Source: Hofstenia miamia (taxonomy: Eukaryota; Xenacoelomorpha; Acoela). Taken from it: 64,000 nt of DNA. How positions within the stretch are numbered: position 1 is the first letter of the stretch; the number at the start of each line of letters is the position of its first letter. The translations under genes and the position numbers were made by a program. Under the pieces are notes generated by a model. That model was not told the DNA's origin, searched no databases, and was given only the letters and a program-made list of their open reading frames with translations. The stretch is taken from NCBI GenBank assembly GCA_004352715.1, contig SCFE01000026.1, forward strand, positions 671,797 through 735,796, in the 5' to 3' direction. Below, piece by piece: positions 1-12,000 of this stretch.

Positions 1-80
1 TATCAATGAAAATTTGTAACATTGTTGATTTGATTTTTTGATTATAATCTCGTTGTTATAAACATTATAATCAGTCGAAG

Positions 81-794
81 ATGAAAGTAATTGACGAATG
101 CTCAATATGTAAGCATCTAATGACCCGAGGAGACCTGAAATACTCCACTAATTGTATGCATTTATTTCATTCAAACTGCATTGAAAGAAGCTTGCAAAAC
201 GATGATCGATGTCCTCTGTGTCGACACACAATAACACAGAATGATTTAACAGATTATATTCGAAGAAAAAATGCTGTTAGTTTTAAAGAAGATCGCCGAA
301 GAATCGTTGAATGCTCGAATAAAGGAGAAGATTGGGTTTCTCTTGCAAAAACTTTGTGCTTTAAGTACAAAACGGCTTATTCTTGGATTCGTTCTGGTGA
401 ATACGAGACACCCGCAAAGGAGGAAAGAAGCCGAAAATATTGACAGAAGATGTTTTAAAAATTGTGATGGACTGGCTAGAAGAAGATTGTGAAGTGACTC
501 TTAAACAAATCAAATCGAAACTTCTACAACGTTTTCAGATTTCCGTTTGTACATCCACTCTCGCAAATGCTCTCGAAGCCAAGAGTTTCACTACCAAAAA
601 GACACACCATATGCCTGCAACTATGAACACTGATGTGAACAAAATTCTTCGTTGTGAATATTTGTTAAAGCTAAATCAATACATTCATGAAGACAAATAC
701 ATTATCTGAATCGACGAGTCAAACGTCAATATCTTCTGTTGCCCACAAATTGGCAGATCAAGGAAAGGTACAAGAGCAGTTAGCACGTTGCCTT
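81..794 (+). pseudogene. RING-H2 finger fused to IS630/Tc1-like transposase (broken)
   Basis: The frame opened by the ATG at 81 begins with a RING-H2 finger: C7-x2-C10, C25-x-H27-x2-H30-x2-C33, then C44-x2-C47 (CPLC). Without a stop it continues into a helix-turn-helix of the IS630 type around residues 68-108 (GEDWVSLAKTL, TAYSWIRSGE). Near 405-416 the frame shifts by one base. The next frame continues with GGKKPKILTEDV, a second HTH-like segment (TLKQIKSKL), the KKTHHMP stretch and EDKYII, then a TGA at 707-709. Directly after it is IDESNVNIF, which matches the first catalytic Asp region of the IS630/Tc1/mariner DDE domain. The sequence runs into a 1000 N gap, so the rest of the domain is unseen. 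RING-H2 fingers are usually E3 ubiquitin ligase modules. Joining one to a DDE transposase is unusual. The copy is inactive as read (one frameshift, one stop), unless these are sequencing errors. Confidence 0.75.
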
Positions 795-1794
795 NNNNNN
801 NNNNNNNNNNNNNNNNNNNNNNNNNNNNNNNNNNNNNNNNNNNNNNNNNNNNNNNNNNNNNNNNNNNNNNNNNNNNNNNNNNNNNNNNNNNNNNNNNNNN
901 NNNNNNNNNNNNNNNNNNNNNNNNNNNNNNNNNNNNNNNNNNNNNNNNNNNNNNNNNNNNNNNNNNNNNNNNNNNNNNNNNNNNNNNNNNNNNNNNNNNN
1001 NNNNNNNNNNNNNNNNNNNNNNNNNNNNNNNNNNNNNNNNNNNNNNNNNNNNNNNNNNNNNNNNNNNNNNNNNNNNNNNNNNNNNNNNNNNNNNNNNNNN
1101 NNNNNNNNNNNNNNNNNNNNNNNNNNNNNNNNNNNNNNNNNNNNNNNNNNNNNNNNNNNNNNNNNNNNNNNNNNNNNNNNNNNNNNNNNNNNNNNNNNNN
1201 NNNNNNNNNNNNNNNNNNNNNNNNNNNNNNNNNNNNNNNNNNNNNNNNNNNNNNNNNNNNNNNNNNNNNNNNNNNNNNNNNNNNNNNNNNNNNNNNNNNN
1301 NNNNNNNNNNNNNNNNNNNNNNNNNNNNNNNNNNNNNNNNNNNNNNNNNNNNNNNNNNNNNNNNNNNNNNNNNNNNNNNNNNNNNNNNNNNNNNNNNNNN
1401 NNNNNNNNNNNNNNNNNNNNNNNNNNNNNNNNNNNNNNNNNNNNNNNNNNNNNNNNNNNNNNNNNNNNNNNNNNNNNNNNNNNNNNNNNNNNNNNNNNNN
1501 NNNNNNNNNNNNNNNNNNNNNNNNNNNNNNNNNNNNNNNNNNNNNNNNNNNNNNNNNNNNNNNNNNNNNNNNNNNNNNNNNNNNNNNNNNNNNNNNNNNN
1601 NNNNNNNNNNNNNNNNNNNNNNNNNNNNNNNNNNNNNNNNNNNNNNNNNNNNNNNNNNNNNNNNNNNNNNNNNNNNNNNNNNNNNNNNNNNNNNNNNNNN
1701 NNNNNNNNNNNNNNNNNNNNNNNNNNNNNNNNNNNNNNNNNNNNNNNNNNNNNNNNNNNNNNNNNNNNNNNNNNNNNNNNNNNNNNNNNNNNNN
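795..1794. other. Assembly gap of exactly 1000 N
   Basis: The run is exactly 1000 N and so is probably a placeholder rather than a measured size. It cuts off the transposase above. The next sequenced block, 1795-2813, is a small contig of 1019 bp between two such gaps, so its position and orientation are uncertain. Confidence 0.95.
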
Positions 1795-2640
1795 TTGCAT
1801 ATGTTATTTTTTTGGAAATTCTATACATTTTTTGCGCTTACAAGCTTATCACATTTCTTGACAGTTCTAAGTTTCATCTTCCTTTCGCTAAATTACTAAA
1901 ATACGAAAGGGAGCTATTTCTTTGCAAATACACTGAACTTTCAAATTATTTAATGATAATTATTTAATTTATTGCATTTTTCATCGTTTTCTTTAATATT
2001 TATTCACAATTTTGCCACAAGTGGCGTTGTTTATTTACAGTATTCTCCACCAAACGGATATGCTTAGAAGCAAATTGTGGAGAAACAGCATTAACCCTTT
2101 CGCTACTGTTGGGACATATATGTCCCGCAAAATTTCCAATCACAATTATTGGGCTATATATTTCTTATTTATTATGCTTTTGGTAGTATTTAGTAGTTTT
2201 AGGCTTTCTTTTAGCCAAAAGTACGATGGCAATATATTCTGATCCTGAAAATTTGAGCTGTTTGATTAGTATAACTGTAGATGAATAAGCTTGTGTAGTG
2301 CTATTAATTCCTATAACAACAGAGGTTATGAGGATTTTTAATTTTTTATAAGCTGCTTTGCACCATATAATTTATAATTAGAAAAATAAAAGGAAATTTT
2401 TTGTTTTATTCTTATCCTTTGTTAGAAGGACTATTGGGACACATATGACCTACGTCTATACCCTATTGGGACACATGCGTCCCATTATATATTTTGCTCA
2501 TTATATAAATTTCTGACTTTCTTTAATTGAAGTAGGTCCTAAGGATGTATGTTCTGTAAAAAAATTAGAAAAAAGTATTTTGCACTTAACAAAAAAATTC
2601 GTTGTCAATTGCATGATCATTCTTAAGTTGAATATTTACA
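1795..2640 (+). repeat. Inverted ~0.8 kb repeat, copy 1
   Basis: This block is nearly identical, in reverse orientation, to 14581-15365. Shared landmarks are the ACGAAAGGGAGCTATTTC motif near 1905, the GCCACAAGTGGC palindrome near 2013, the TTAACCCTTTCG site at 2091, and repeated GGGACA..TGTCCC palindromes. Copy 1 has extra sequence around 2240-2315 that copy 2 lacks. Identity ends near 2640. No credible coding frame is present. It is probably an interspersed repeat containing a piggyBac-like end. Confidence 0.8.
2091..2126 (+). repeat. piggyBac-like terminus: TTAA plus palindrome
   Basis: TTAA at 2091-2094 is followed by 16 bp and then the perfect palindrome GGGACATATATGTCCC at 2111-2126. 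A second palindrome-like motif (GGGACACATGCGTCCC, 2468-2483) and a half site (near 2436) follow. The TTAACCC start resembles piggyBac-type ends. No matching right end was found. Confidence 0.4.
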
Positions 2641-2813
2641 TATTGTAGAATGCTTGTCTTGTGGTAGAAGCACGTGCAACACTCAGCAAGCATTCCATCT
2701 TTAGATATATTAAAACACAACCGATGAAACTACTAGTTATTATGTAATTCTATCTAGTGAGAAAACAAGAGCATGTTCATTCCATGGGTAATAAGTATTC
2801 AGAGAATAAGTTA

Positions 2814-3813
2814 NNNNNNNNNNNNNNNNNNNNNNNNNNNNNNNNNNNNNNNNNNNNNNNNNNNNNNNNNNNNNNNNNNNNNNNNNNNNNNNNNNNNNNN
2901 NNNNNNNNNNNNNNNNNNNNNNNNNNNNNNNNNNNNNNNNNNNNNNNNNNNNNNNNNNNNNNNNNNNNNNNNNNNNNNNNNNNNNNNNNNNNNNNNNNNN
3001 NNNNNNNNNNNNNNNNNNNNNNNNNNNNNNNNNNNNNNNNNNNNNNNNNNNNNNNNNNNNNNNNNNNNNNNNNNNNNNNNNNNNNNNNNNNNNNNNNNNN
3101 NNNNNNNNNNNNNNNNNNNNNNNNNNNNNNNNNNNNNNNNNNNNNNNNNNNNNNNNNNNNNNNNNNNNNNNNNNNNNNNNNNNNNNNNNNNNNNNNNNNN
3201 NNNNNNNNNNNNNNNNNNNNNNNNNNNNNNNNNNNNNNNNNNNNNNNNNNNNNNNNNNNNNNNNNNNNNNNNNNNNNNNNNNNNNNNNNNNNNNNNNNNN
3301 NNNNNNNNNNNNNNNNNNNNNNNNNNNNNNNNNNNNNNNNNNNNNNNNNNNNNNNNNNNNNNNNNNNNNNNNNNNNNNNNNNNNNNNNNNNNNNNNNNNN
3401 NNNNNNNNNNNNNNNNNNNNNNNNNNNNNNNNNNNNNNNNNNNNNNNNNNNNNNNNNNNNNNNNNNNNNNNNNNNNNNNNNNNNNNNNNNNNNNNNNNNN
3501 NNNNNNNNNNNNNNNNNNNNNNNNNNNNNNNNNNNNNNNNNNNNNNNNNNNNNNNNNNNNNNNNNNNNNNNNNNNNNNNNNNNNNNNNNNNNNNNNNNNN
3601 NNNNNNNNNNNNNNNNNNNNNNNNNNNNNNNNNNNNNNNNNNNNNNNNNNNNNNNNNNNNNNNNNNNNNNNNNNNNNNNNNNNNNNNNNNNNNNNNNNNN
3701 NNNNNNNNNNNNNNNNNNNNNNNNNNNNNNNNNNNNNNNNNNNNNNNNNNNNNNNNNNNNNNNNNNNNNNNNNNNNNNNNNNNNNNNNNNNNNNNNNNNN
3801 NNNNNNNNNNNNN
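2814..3813. other. Assembly gap of exactly 1000 N
   Basis: This is a second run of exactly 1000 N. Together with the gap at 795-1794 it isolates the 1795-2813 contig. Confidence 0.95.
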
Positions 3814-5589
3814 CTGAATACATATTTCCAATACAAATTTTCTAATTTTGATTAAAAATTAATAGCCAATTGTTTTTCTACATATTTTATGGTATTAGAC
3901 ATACAAAATTTCCTTTCTTAATCAAAGTAACACTTAGTTATAAATTTAGACACACTCTATCCAATGAATTTCATTATTTATTCAAAATAACAAGGTGGTC
4001 GAATACACATTTTCAGTACTGTATATATATATATATATAAAATTGTATCCTAAGTATATACCTATATAATATACACTTGTCAATCTTAGCATATATTTAA
4101 TACAGTTGGTATATTTTGCCAAATAATCAAATCTTAGATTGCAAGAACAATTGCTATGCATACAAAGAAGTTTATATTTATCAAGAAAGTTTTCTTATTT
4201 CTGAAAGTTTAATTGAATGAAGACCTATTTGTTATTTACCACTTATTTATGAATGAGGTATTTACTAAATTCGGAAAATCAAAATTGCATGCTACATCAT
4301 AATTAATTGATAGCATTTACGAACCGGTTAGATCACAAATATCTAATAATTAAATGTTAAAAAGCGTCTAGAGCCTTATTTGTTGTAAATCATAGTGTGC
4401 CACTAGCAATATAATTTTTGAATTGATATTGTCAATAATTTAATTTGAAACTCCTCAAGTTTACTAATAGCTTTTATGTAATAATTGTTAGCGCGCCCTC
4501 CCGCGGCCAAAAGCGTGCGGCCCATGGCATTTGTCCCCTTGACCCCCGCCCCCCATTAAAGCCGGTACTGAGTTTAGTAAAAGCACCCCGATGAGATTGC
4601 TTCCTGTCAATTGTGAAACTCAGGTTCCTTACGCTGACTCAAGATTGCAGGTTGCTATAAATTTTATAGTGAATAAGTTTATCGCATGAGATGGTCTCGT
4701 CCACTTCTCATTATACGAGATAAGGCCGAGTTATAAGACCAACAATGTAAATCCAAAGAGGATTAGTGAAAAGAATAGAATCTGTACATTTTGTTAAAGC
4801 TAATTATCTTTGTATAGAGAGAAAAGTGCTATGTCATTTATAGATCACCATTCAATATCTATGAGTAAATGATGTTGTTATTGAATAATCAAAAGGCTAA
4901 TGATAAGAGAAAAGACGTTAGCAAATAATAATAATATTCATTTATTAGTGTTTTGGTGTAGTAATCATAAATGTAATTAACAATTCTTATATATCAAGTG
5001 AAATTGATGTAGTACTTCGTGAATATTCTTCGAGTGTAGTTATCAATTTCTATTCTGTAGTTTCATTCATAATTTGTTAATATTTCATTGTTATGAATCA
5101 GAAAGTCCAACAGAAATATTTTTTGCCTTTTTGTGTCAAATACAAAAACAGATTAATTTCAATTGCTGCAACTACGGTTTATTTCTCGGCAGTGACACCC
5201 ATTTCAAGTCAGCATCAATAGCATCATTTGCTAGCTAAGCTCCAACTGTCGTCAATGTATCTTCAGTGATGCTATTCCAAGTAAGCCTTACAATATATAT
5301 ATATATATATATATATNNNNNNNNNNNNNNNNNNNNNNNNNNNNNNNNNNNNNNNNNNNNNNNNNNNNNNNNNNNNNNNNNNNNNNNNNNNNNNNNNNNN
5401 NNNNNNNNNNNNNNNNNNNNNNNNNNNNNNNNNNNNNNNNNNNNNNNNNNNNNNNNNNNNNNNNNNNNNNNNNNNNNNNNNNNNNNNNNNNNNNNNNNNN
5501 NNNNNNNNNNNNNNNNNNNNNNNNNNNNNNNNNNNNNNNNNNNNNNNNNNNNNNNNNNNNNNNNNNNNNNNNNNNNNNNNNNNNNNNNN

Positions 5590-5622
<33 letters not shown>

Positions 5623-7803
5623 ATATATATATATATATATTTATTTATTTATTTATTTAATTATGCCTGCGACCATCGATTTTCAGGATATTTAGCCCCC
5701 GCGAGAAGTTCGGCCTGTTAATGGCGAAAAATCATAAATTTAGAGTTCATTTAATAGCCACCCACCAAATTGTGGCTCAAGGAAAGCATTTCTTAAAAAA
5801 TATATACAAATAAAAAATATTGTAAAAAAAATTGGAAGCACCAACTCCAGGAAACTATGTAACACACAGAAAAGCATTGCAGATCACAATATGCAACTAT
5901 CACACAAAATTTTTAGCAGTTCTCCTTTATAGTCAAGAAATAAATATTTTTTGGCTGCTTAGGTTTCCTTTGAGAAAGAAAGCAGTTTAATTTAACGGCT
6001 AACAAAACTTCAATATTGACTTTCGGACTTACTTTCACCACATTTGACTATATATGTATGATCTAAATTTTTGCCCTCAATTTTTGGCTGGTCCTAAGAC
6101 ATGTGCCTTGTTTGCCTTAAGGTGAATCCGACACAGCCTTTAGATGATTTAGCACTAAGGCATGATTGGTTGTTTCCATTAAGGCAAAGCCATACGAAGC
6201 ACATGATGTAACACGCCGGTTAAAAGTCAGTGTTACATGAGAACTGACAAGAGAATTCAAGATTATTAAGTGGCTTTACATATGCAATACTTCCATATGC
6301 ATTTCATTCAGTTTTAACTCATAGAGAAATAGCTAGACCGTAGTAGATTCACATTGAGGACATAAAAAGTGTGTTCTTAAATTTTGTATTCAAATGTTAA
6401 CAGAATATTTGTTTTTTACTGGCTTTATTGTCCAATTTAACTAAAAAATATCTTTAGAAAATTTTAACTTATGTCCGTGTAGAGTACATTTCCATAACAA
6501 AAACTATTTACAACAATAGCACTCCTACTTCTACAGTCGCAACCTTATCATATTGAGATTAAGAATTAATGCTTAAAAATCATCATTATTTTTAATGGAC
6601 TGCAAAATTCAAAATTCTGCTTTATCTTCATTTATAAGCCAACAATGCATGTTGAAACGTTATTTAACGCTGTCTACTAAATTGCTATATAAATTCCTGA
6701 AAGATGTGATAGCCTATCGTTGACCGTCAGTCGTTATGATTGGAAAATTTCATTCTTATTGCAAAACTGCAATACAGAGTTAAGCACACTCACGCACTAT
6801 GCATCATCAATATATATTTTCATTTATCTAAGAATAATGTTATGCATGTGTTAATTTACTTAATTACATTCAGTAATAAATTTGTTTGCCTGCTACTGTT
6901 TCGTTTGAATTTCCAATATGCGCAGATGCAGTCTCACTAATATTTGCCAATTTCGAATATATTAAGTTAATTGTTACAATTATTTATTTTGGATTGGAAA
7001 GTTAGATTTTGCTCTTTTCGTTAATTTTGTTTATCCATTCTTTAGATATTCTTCCAAGTATTAAGTACAATTATGATTTGATAAGTATATATAACGCGCA
7101 TGAAAGAATAAGGATGTACAAGTAGTTAACAGGAGTATCAATAAGTATTCATAATTATCTAAATAGAACTTTTAGTATACACCTAGAATTGTTGGATTGT
7201 AAATTTTATTGCTTTCACCACTTCATAACTATTTTTAAATCCGAAGTTAAGCTCGTAGAGCTACTGTTCATGTGCAGCTGTTAGTGCAAACATTCCAAAG
7301 TCAAGTAATTTCAAGGAGGAAGGTCCTCATCTGACGTTAGCTTCATGTTCAAATTCTCCTCAAATTACAAGTATTGTACTTTAATACCTGAAAAATATTT
7401 TTAAAAAATGGATACCCATATATAAGTACGAAAGAGCGAAAAAAACTTCGAAATCCAAAATACATAATTTCAACAATTATATGAATATTTCCTAAATTAA
7501 GAAATATTAGAGAAACTGCATCTAAACATATTGGAAAATCAAACAAAATATCGGAGCACACAAACAAATTGCATTGCTGAGTGGCAAAATGAAATAAAAT
7601 CAATTAGAACATCATAAAGATATATTCTTAAGCAAGTTCATAAGTTTGCCTCTAGCTCCCAAACGGTAATCGGAATCATTCTGAAAAATATTTGAGATCT
7701 AAGTTAGACCAATGCCTATCTTCAATTTCTTTCATAAATATCCATTCATTACTTTTTGAGAAATTCTTCTGAGAAACACGCATATCAACCGTGTTGAAAA
7801 CAT

Positions 7804-7839
<36 letters not shown>

Positions 7840-9235
7840 AAGAGAGAGATAATACATAGTGTGTTGAGTGTGTGCTTAGCTTGGCATTTCAGTTTTGCAA
7901 AGCATGCAAACACTGTACATATGCATTGGAGGATAATAATGACTAACGTCTGGTTATTAAGATAAGATAAGATAAGATATTTTTTATTCAGATAAATAGA
8001 TAAATATTGACAATTAATAACTGGTAATTTATCTGAATAGCGTCGAAAAATATACAATCATAGGCATGAATTGCACGTTTTTTCATTCTATAGTGTTTGT
8101 AATGCATGGAATTTACAATGTTTTTTTCTGGACTGTAGGTGGTAGTATTCAATATAATGAGCTTTTTACGAAACTATGTGCAATTTTCATAAGCATTTTG
8201 TCATCACTTTGAAAATGCTGTGCATTATAAAAGGGCTAAAATTGTTCTGAAGTGTAAATTAAATACCTTCGACAGATTTGATCATTTTTGTGCTGGCACT
8301 GAATAACATCTAATTAAAATTTCATTAATTTTCATATCAATTTTATTGCTGAAAACATGTTATTCTAAAATTTGAAACATATGACATAGATGAGACGTTT
8401 CTAAGATATCAAAAAACCTAATATTTAATGCAAGATATTAGAGATCTTGGCAATGTTGACCTCGATTGACCAAGAAGTGCATATAATTCAGAACTAAGCT
8501 CTAGTTTGGTTACGCACACCGATTTGAAAGAGATAATGGCACTAACAGCTGATGTTTGTAAACATCACTTATTAGCAACAAGATTTACTAATGTAGCACA
8601 TATAAGACATTATTGAACATTGCAGATAACCAAGTTTGATCAGCATGATGAATTTGGTTATCGAAGTTCAAGAAAAACTTCAATTTTTACTATTATATTT
8701 GTAACAGGATTCTGTCTTCCCCTAAATAAAAAACTCAAAAAATTTATTGTATTGCAAGAGCAAGGATAATTGCACATTTTAAGAACAAAATTTTATGTCA
8801 GCTTACTTTTTTATAATACTGGAATTCCCTTAGAAGTAAGAGGCACTCACGTTTTAAAATTTGTGTTTTTTGATGAGGTATGAGAAATTGGAATAGTTAT
8901 TCAAAAAAATCAGCAAAATTACTGACAGAAAGACATTTTTTAAAGAAACATTCGATGGATTTATGATAAAATTTTAGCATGGCTATACTATCTTAGATCG
9001 TTCATGTAACTTTATGTATTTTGCATGTTTCATACACATACTTATACTTTTAATCTGTATTAATTCAGCTAAATTAGAGTTTGGAACAAAGCCTACACTA
9101 ATTTATTCCACGTAGTTTGATTTTGAATTGAATGCAGTATGTTAATAAATGCAATTAATAACATGAGAAATATTTCTGCTAAGTTTCCAACCAAATTTTT
9201 TGTAATAATTATTTTTACATAATTCTTTCATCATA
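3814..9235. other. AT-rich non-coding stretch with microsatellites and one gap
   Basis: No reading frame here looks like a real gene. Visible structure: (TA)n at about 4021-4039, a short GC-rich patch at about 4490-4560 in otherwise very AT-rich DNA, (TA)n on both sides of a 273 N gap (5317-5589) followed by (TG/TA)n and (ATTT)n to about 5660, (TA)n then (GA)n at 7804-7850, and (GATAA)n at about 7961-7980. The (GATAA)n tract, read on the minus strand, resembles the simple-repeat tail of a LINE. Confidence 0.6.
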
Positions 9236-9409
9236 ATGGTTACTCAACACGATGAAGTCATTCGATCAGTATTCTTCTGGTGCTTCTTTGCAATCATGAT
9301 GTTCACAATATCATTTTTTTCTATAGTCTTATGCGGATGTCTCTTTCGCTGCAATGACGAAAAACAAAAAGATCAAGAAAATAAAGGCGAAAAACAGGGA
9401 AAAGACTGA
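9236..9409 (+). CDS. Candidate single-pass membrane micropeptide, 57 aa
   Basis: An uninterrupted frame runs from ATG at 9236 to TGA at 9407-9409. The product has a short polar N-terminus (MVTQHDEVIR), a strongly hydrophobic segment at about residues 11-37 (including FFWCFFAIMMFTISFFSIVL) with cysteines at its end (CGCLFRC), and a highly charged Lys/Glu/Gln/Asp tail (about residues 41-57). This layout, one transmembrane helix followed by a charged cytosolic tail, is typical of small integral membrane regulators, but I recognise no family. Codon choice is less A/T-biased than the flanking DNA (CAC, GTC, TTC, TGC, ATC), which suggests coding. No start context, promoter or upstream splice acceptor decides whether it stands alone or is part of a larger gene. 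It could also be chance. Confidence 0.4.
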   Translation: MVTQHDEVIRSVFFWCFFAIMMFTISFFSIVLCGCLFRCNDEKQKDQENKGEKQGKD

Positions 9410-11364
9410 TGTAGGCAAGCATTGAAATATGGATAATTTCTATTAAACTCCAAATATTTATTTAATTTATTATTTCCATATTGTTTCTATAAATAACGTC
9501 TGTATTTGTTTATTCAAAATTTATTTGTAAATTCAATACTTTTATTTTGATAGCTGAGCCATCTTTTCATAAACTACTTTAAATCAAAAATTTCTTCAGT
9601 AAGACTATAGAAATTTCACCAATTTGAAAATTAATCAAGTATGAAAGTAATGCAGAAAATCAATAGTTCAATGGAAATTTCGGTGTGAGAATTTATTTAC
9701 ATCTGATGTTTCAAATCCAAAAATTATTCAACACTAACAAAATTTCTACAAATAGCAAATTCAATGAGATTATCAACATAATTGTTAATCATTTTGTAAA
9801 GTCACAATTAAATACAAAATTTTTAGTTAGCAAAATCCAGGGTGTCCATCAAGTATGGACACAATTAAATTTCTTAATCAATTTCTCCCCTATCTAAACA
9901 AGTGAACTTTTTCCCGGATGAAGTACATTAAATTTTTAATTTCATCTGCTATCATCCAGTATGAACATCCTTCATAACCACTAGAACTATCGTTTTAGTC
10001 TTTCTTGAAGTATGGCATCCTGTGTCCAGACCTTAGGGATATCCTGCATATTAATGTAACATATAGGGTCAACAAAAAACTTAGCAGAAACAAATATTCA
10101 CAATATTTACAGAATTTTATATGATATGTGTCTATAAAATGAACAATTTTCTATTAAGATTTAAGTTAGGATAATTTTCATTTTGATAGTTAGAGTCATC
10201 TTAGAACTACACGATATTTCTGTAGAAATGTTTCAAATGCATTCGTTAATGGCTGTATGTAGTTTTTCATTCAAAATTAAATTAACCAATTTCATCATTT
10301 ATCTGAAAGAGATCAAATTTCATTTTCCATATTACACATGTTATTTAAAAAGAAAATTGATTAAATAATTCTTGAATGGCTGAAACCTGATAAAATTACA
10401 TGTACTGCAACAATATCTTTAACTATTGGAAAGTTGAACAGAAATTTCAGTATTTCCAATGAGATATATTACATGTTCTCTATCAGAATTTGCAAGTAAA
10501 GCTCAATAAGTAGTCAACTGATTTGTCTAGAACATCAATGGACTTGCTACAAATCTTTACAATATCATGAATAAACAAGACATATAGCTCGTAATCATCT
10601 TTATTAGAACTTCATTTGAGGTATTTGAGTAGCTTCCACATTTGCGACTTGAGTACACGAAGAAGTAAAGACCAGGATTAACATGGCACCGTGATTTTTT
10701 AAGTGCTAAGTGAAAGATTACCATTTAATATCATACATTAAATACAAGGAATGAAACTCTAATGAAGGAAACGAGACTGACCAAGACTCTGTATAGATTA
10801 AATCACTGACTGTTTGAAGAGTTTCAGATAGCATTTATGCAAATAGTGAATACGTTGAAATAAATTCTATGAAATTTGTAAATAAACGTAACCCGTTAAA
10901 TTAGCAGCTCTTAGCGACGATTTTGTTCATATTTAAAGCGAATAGTAGACCTGAGAATATCTTAGCAATAGTAAAGGGCATAAGAAATAACATAGATTGA
11001 ATGATTGCCGGATAAATGAATATTTTCATTGTCACAGAGAATTTCGAAACAATAATCAAATCATTGTCCATCGAAGCTAAGATTTAACCCATTTGTAGTT
11101 TGCAAACTACCTACTTGCAACTTACTTCAGAGATGTGATCTGGGTTTGGATAATGTACAAAATTGCCAAATTTAAAAAAAGGAGACCAACTCAGCTTCAT
11201 ACCGGTCTGTCTTAGTTCAATGTCTATCAATCTGAAAATGTAGATGTACTTAACTATTCTCTAACTTAACCCTAAATTTTTCAAAATATGTGATAATGCC
11301 AGTGGATATACGGTTAACTACGATCAGTCTATTTGCAGCTCAAGTACAACAAGCAAAATCATAT
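9410..11364. other. AT-rich stretch, nothing recognised
   Basis: No coding frame, RNA gene or terminal repeat could be supported. A sequence starting GGGTGTCCATCAAGTATGG near 9840 resembles the outer end of a Tc1/mariner-type element, but no partner end was found. Confidence 0.5.
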
Positions 11365-11372
11365 AATAGGTG

Positions 11373-11992
11373 CACTAGCGTAGCCAGGATTTGCGTTGGG
11401 GAGGGGGGGTAGGGGGCTGAACATAATTTGTTATATTTCAATATAATTTATCATTATGATCATATATCCTGTAATCTTATCCATATACTTTGTTTATGAT
11501 TTCGTATTTTGAATTCGTTTAATTTAAAATATAAAATTTGAATTTCATCCATACTAATTCGATTTTTAAGTACATGTTTGAAAAGAATGCCAGAATGGAA
11601 CGATTGCGCTTCATACTAAAAAGAAACAAATAATAGTATGAGTTACAATCGTAAATGATATGGATTACTATTACAAAGCATTTTTTATATACTATATATA
11701 ATCGTAATACATATATTCATTAAATATTCAGACTATATTTAATTAACAAATTTTGATGAGCGCCATTTTCAAACAAATGTAATAAGATAAGATAAGATAA
11801 GATAAGATAAGACAATCTTTATTAAGAGAAGGTAAAGGAATTAATACAAACTGATTTTTTTTAAGATAAGACAATCTTTATTAAGAGAAGGTAATGCTTT
11901 CCTTGGATTCATCATCGATTCATTGAATCACAAGAAGTATACTACTTGACAAGATCTCGATCTCGGGGGCCGCCCCCCTGGCTACGCTAGTG
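11373..11992. mobile_element. hAT-type MITE with perfect 8 bp target duplication
   Basis: The element starts CACTAGCGTAGCCAGG and ends with the exact reverse complement CCTGGCTACGCTAGTG. It is flanked by perfect direct repeats AATAGGTG (11365-11372 and 11993-12000). An 8 bp duplication is the hAT signature. The 620 bp interior has no transposase; it contains (GATAA)n at about 11787-11812 and a duplicated segment (GACAATCTTTATTAAGAG) that looks like a LINE tail inserted inside it. Confidence 0.85.
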
Positions 11993-12000
11993 AATAGGTG

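Noticed and set aside
685-3855. Very long open frames of 340-430 codons across 795-1794 and 2814-3813
   Set aside because: They consist almost entirely of N and contain no readable protein.
5266-5721. Frames rich in YIYIYI at TA tracts (also 36.5, 37.8, 41.7, 53.5 and 59.8 kb)
   Set aside because: They are translations of (TA)n microsatellites, not genes.
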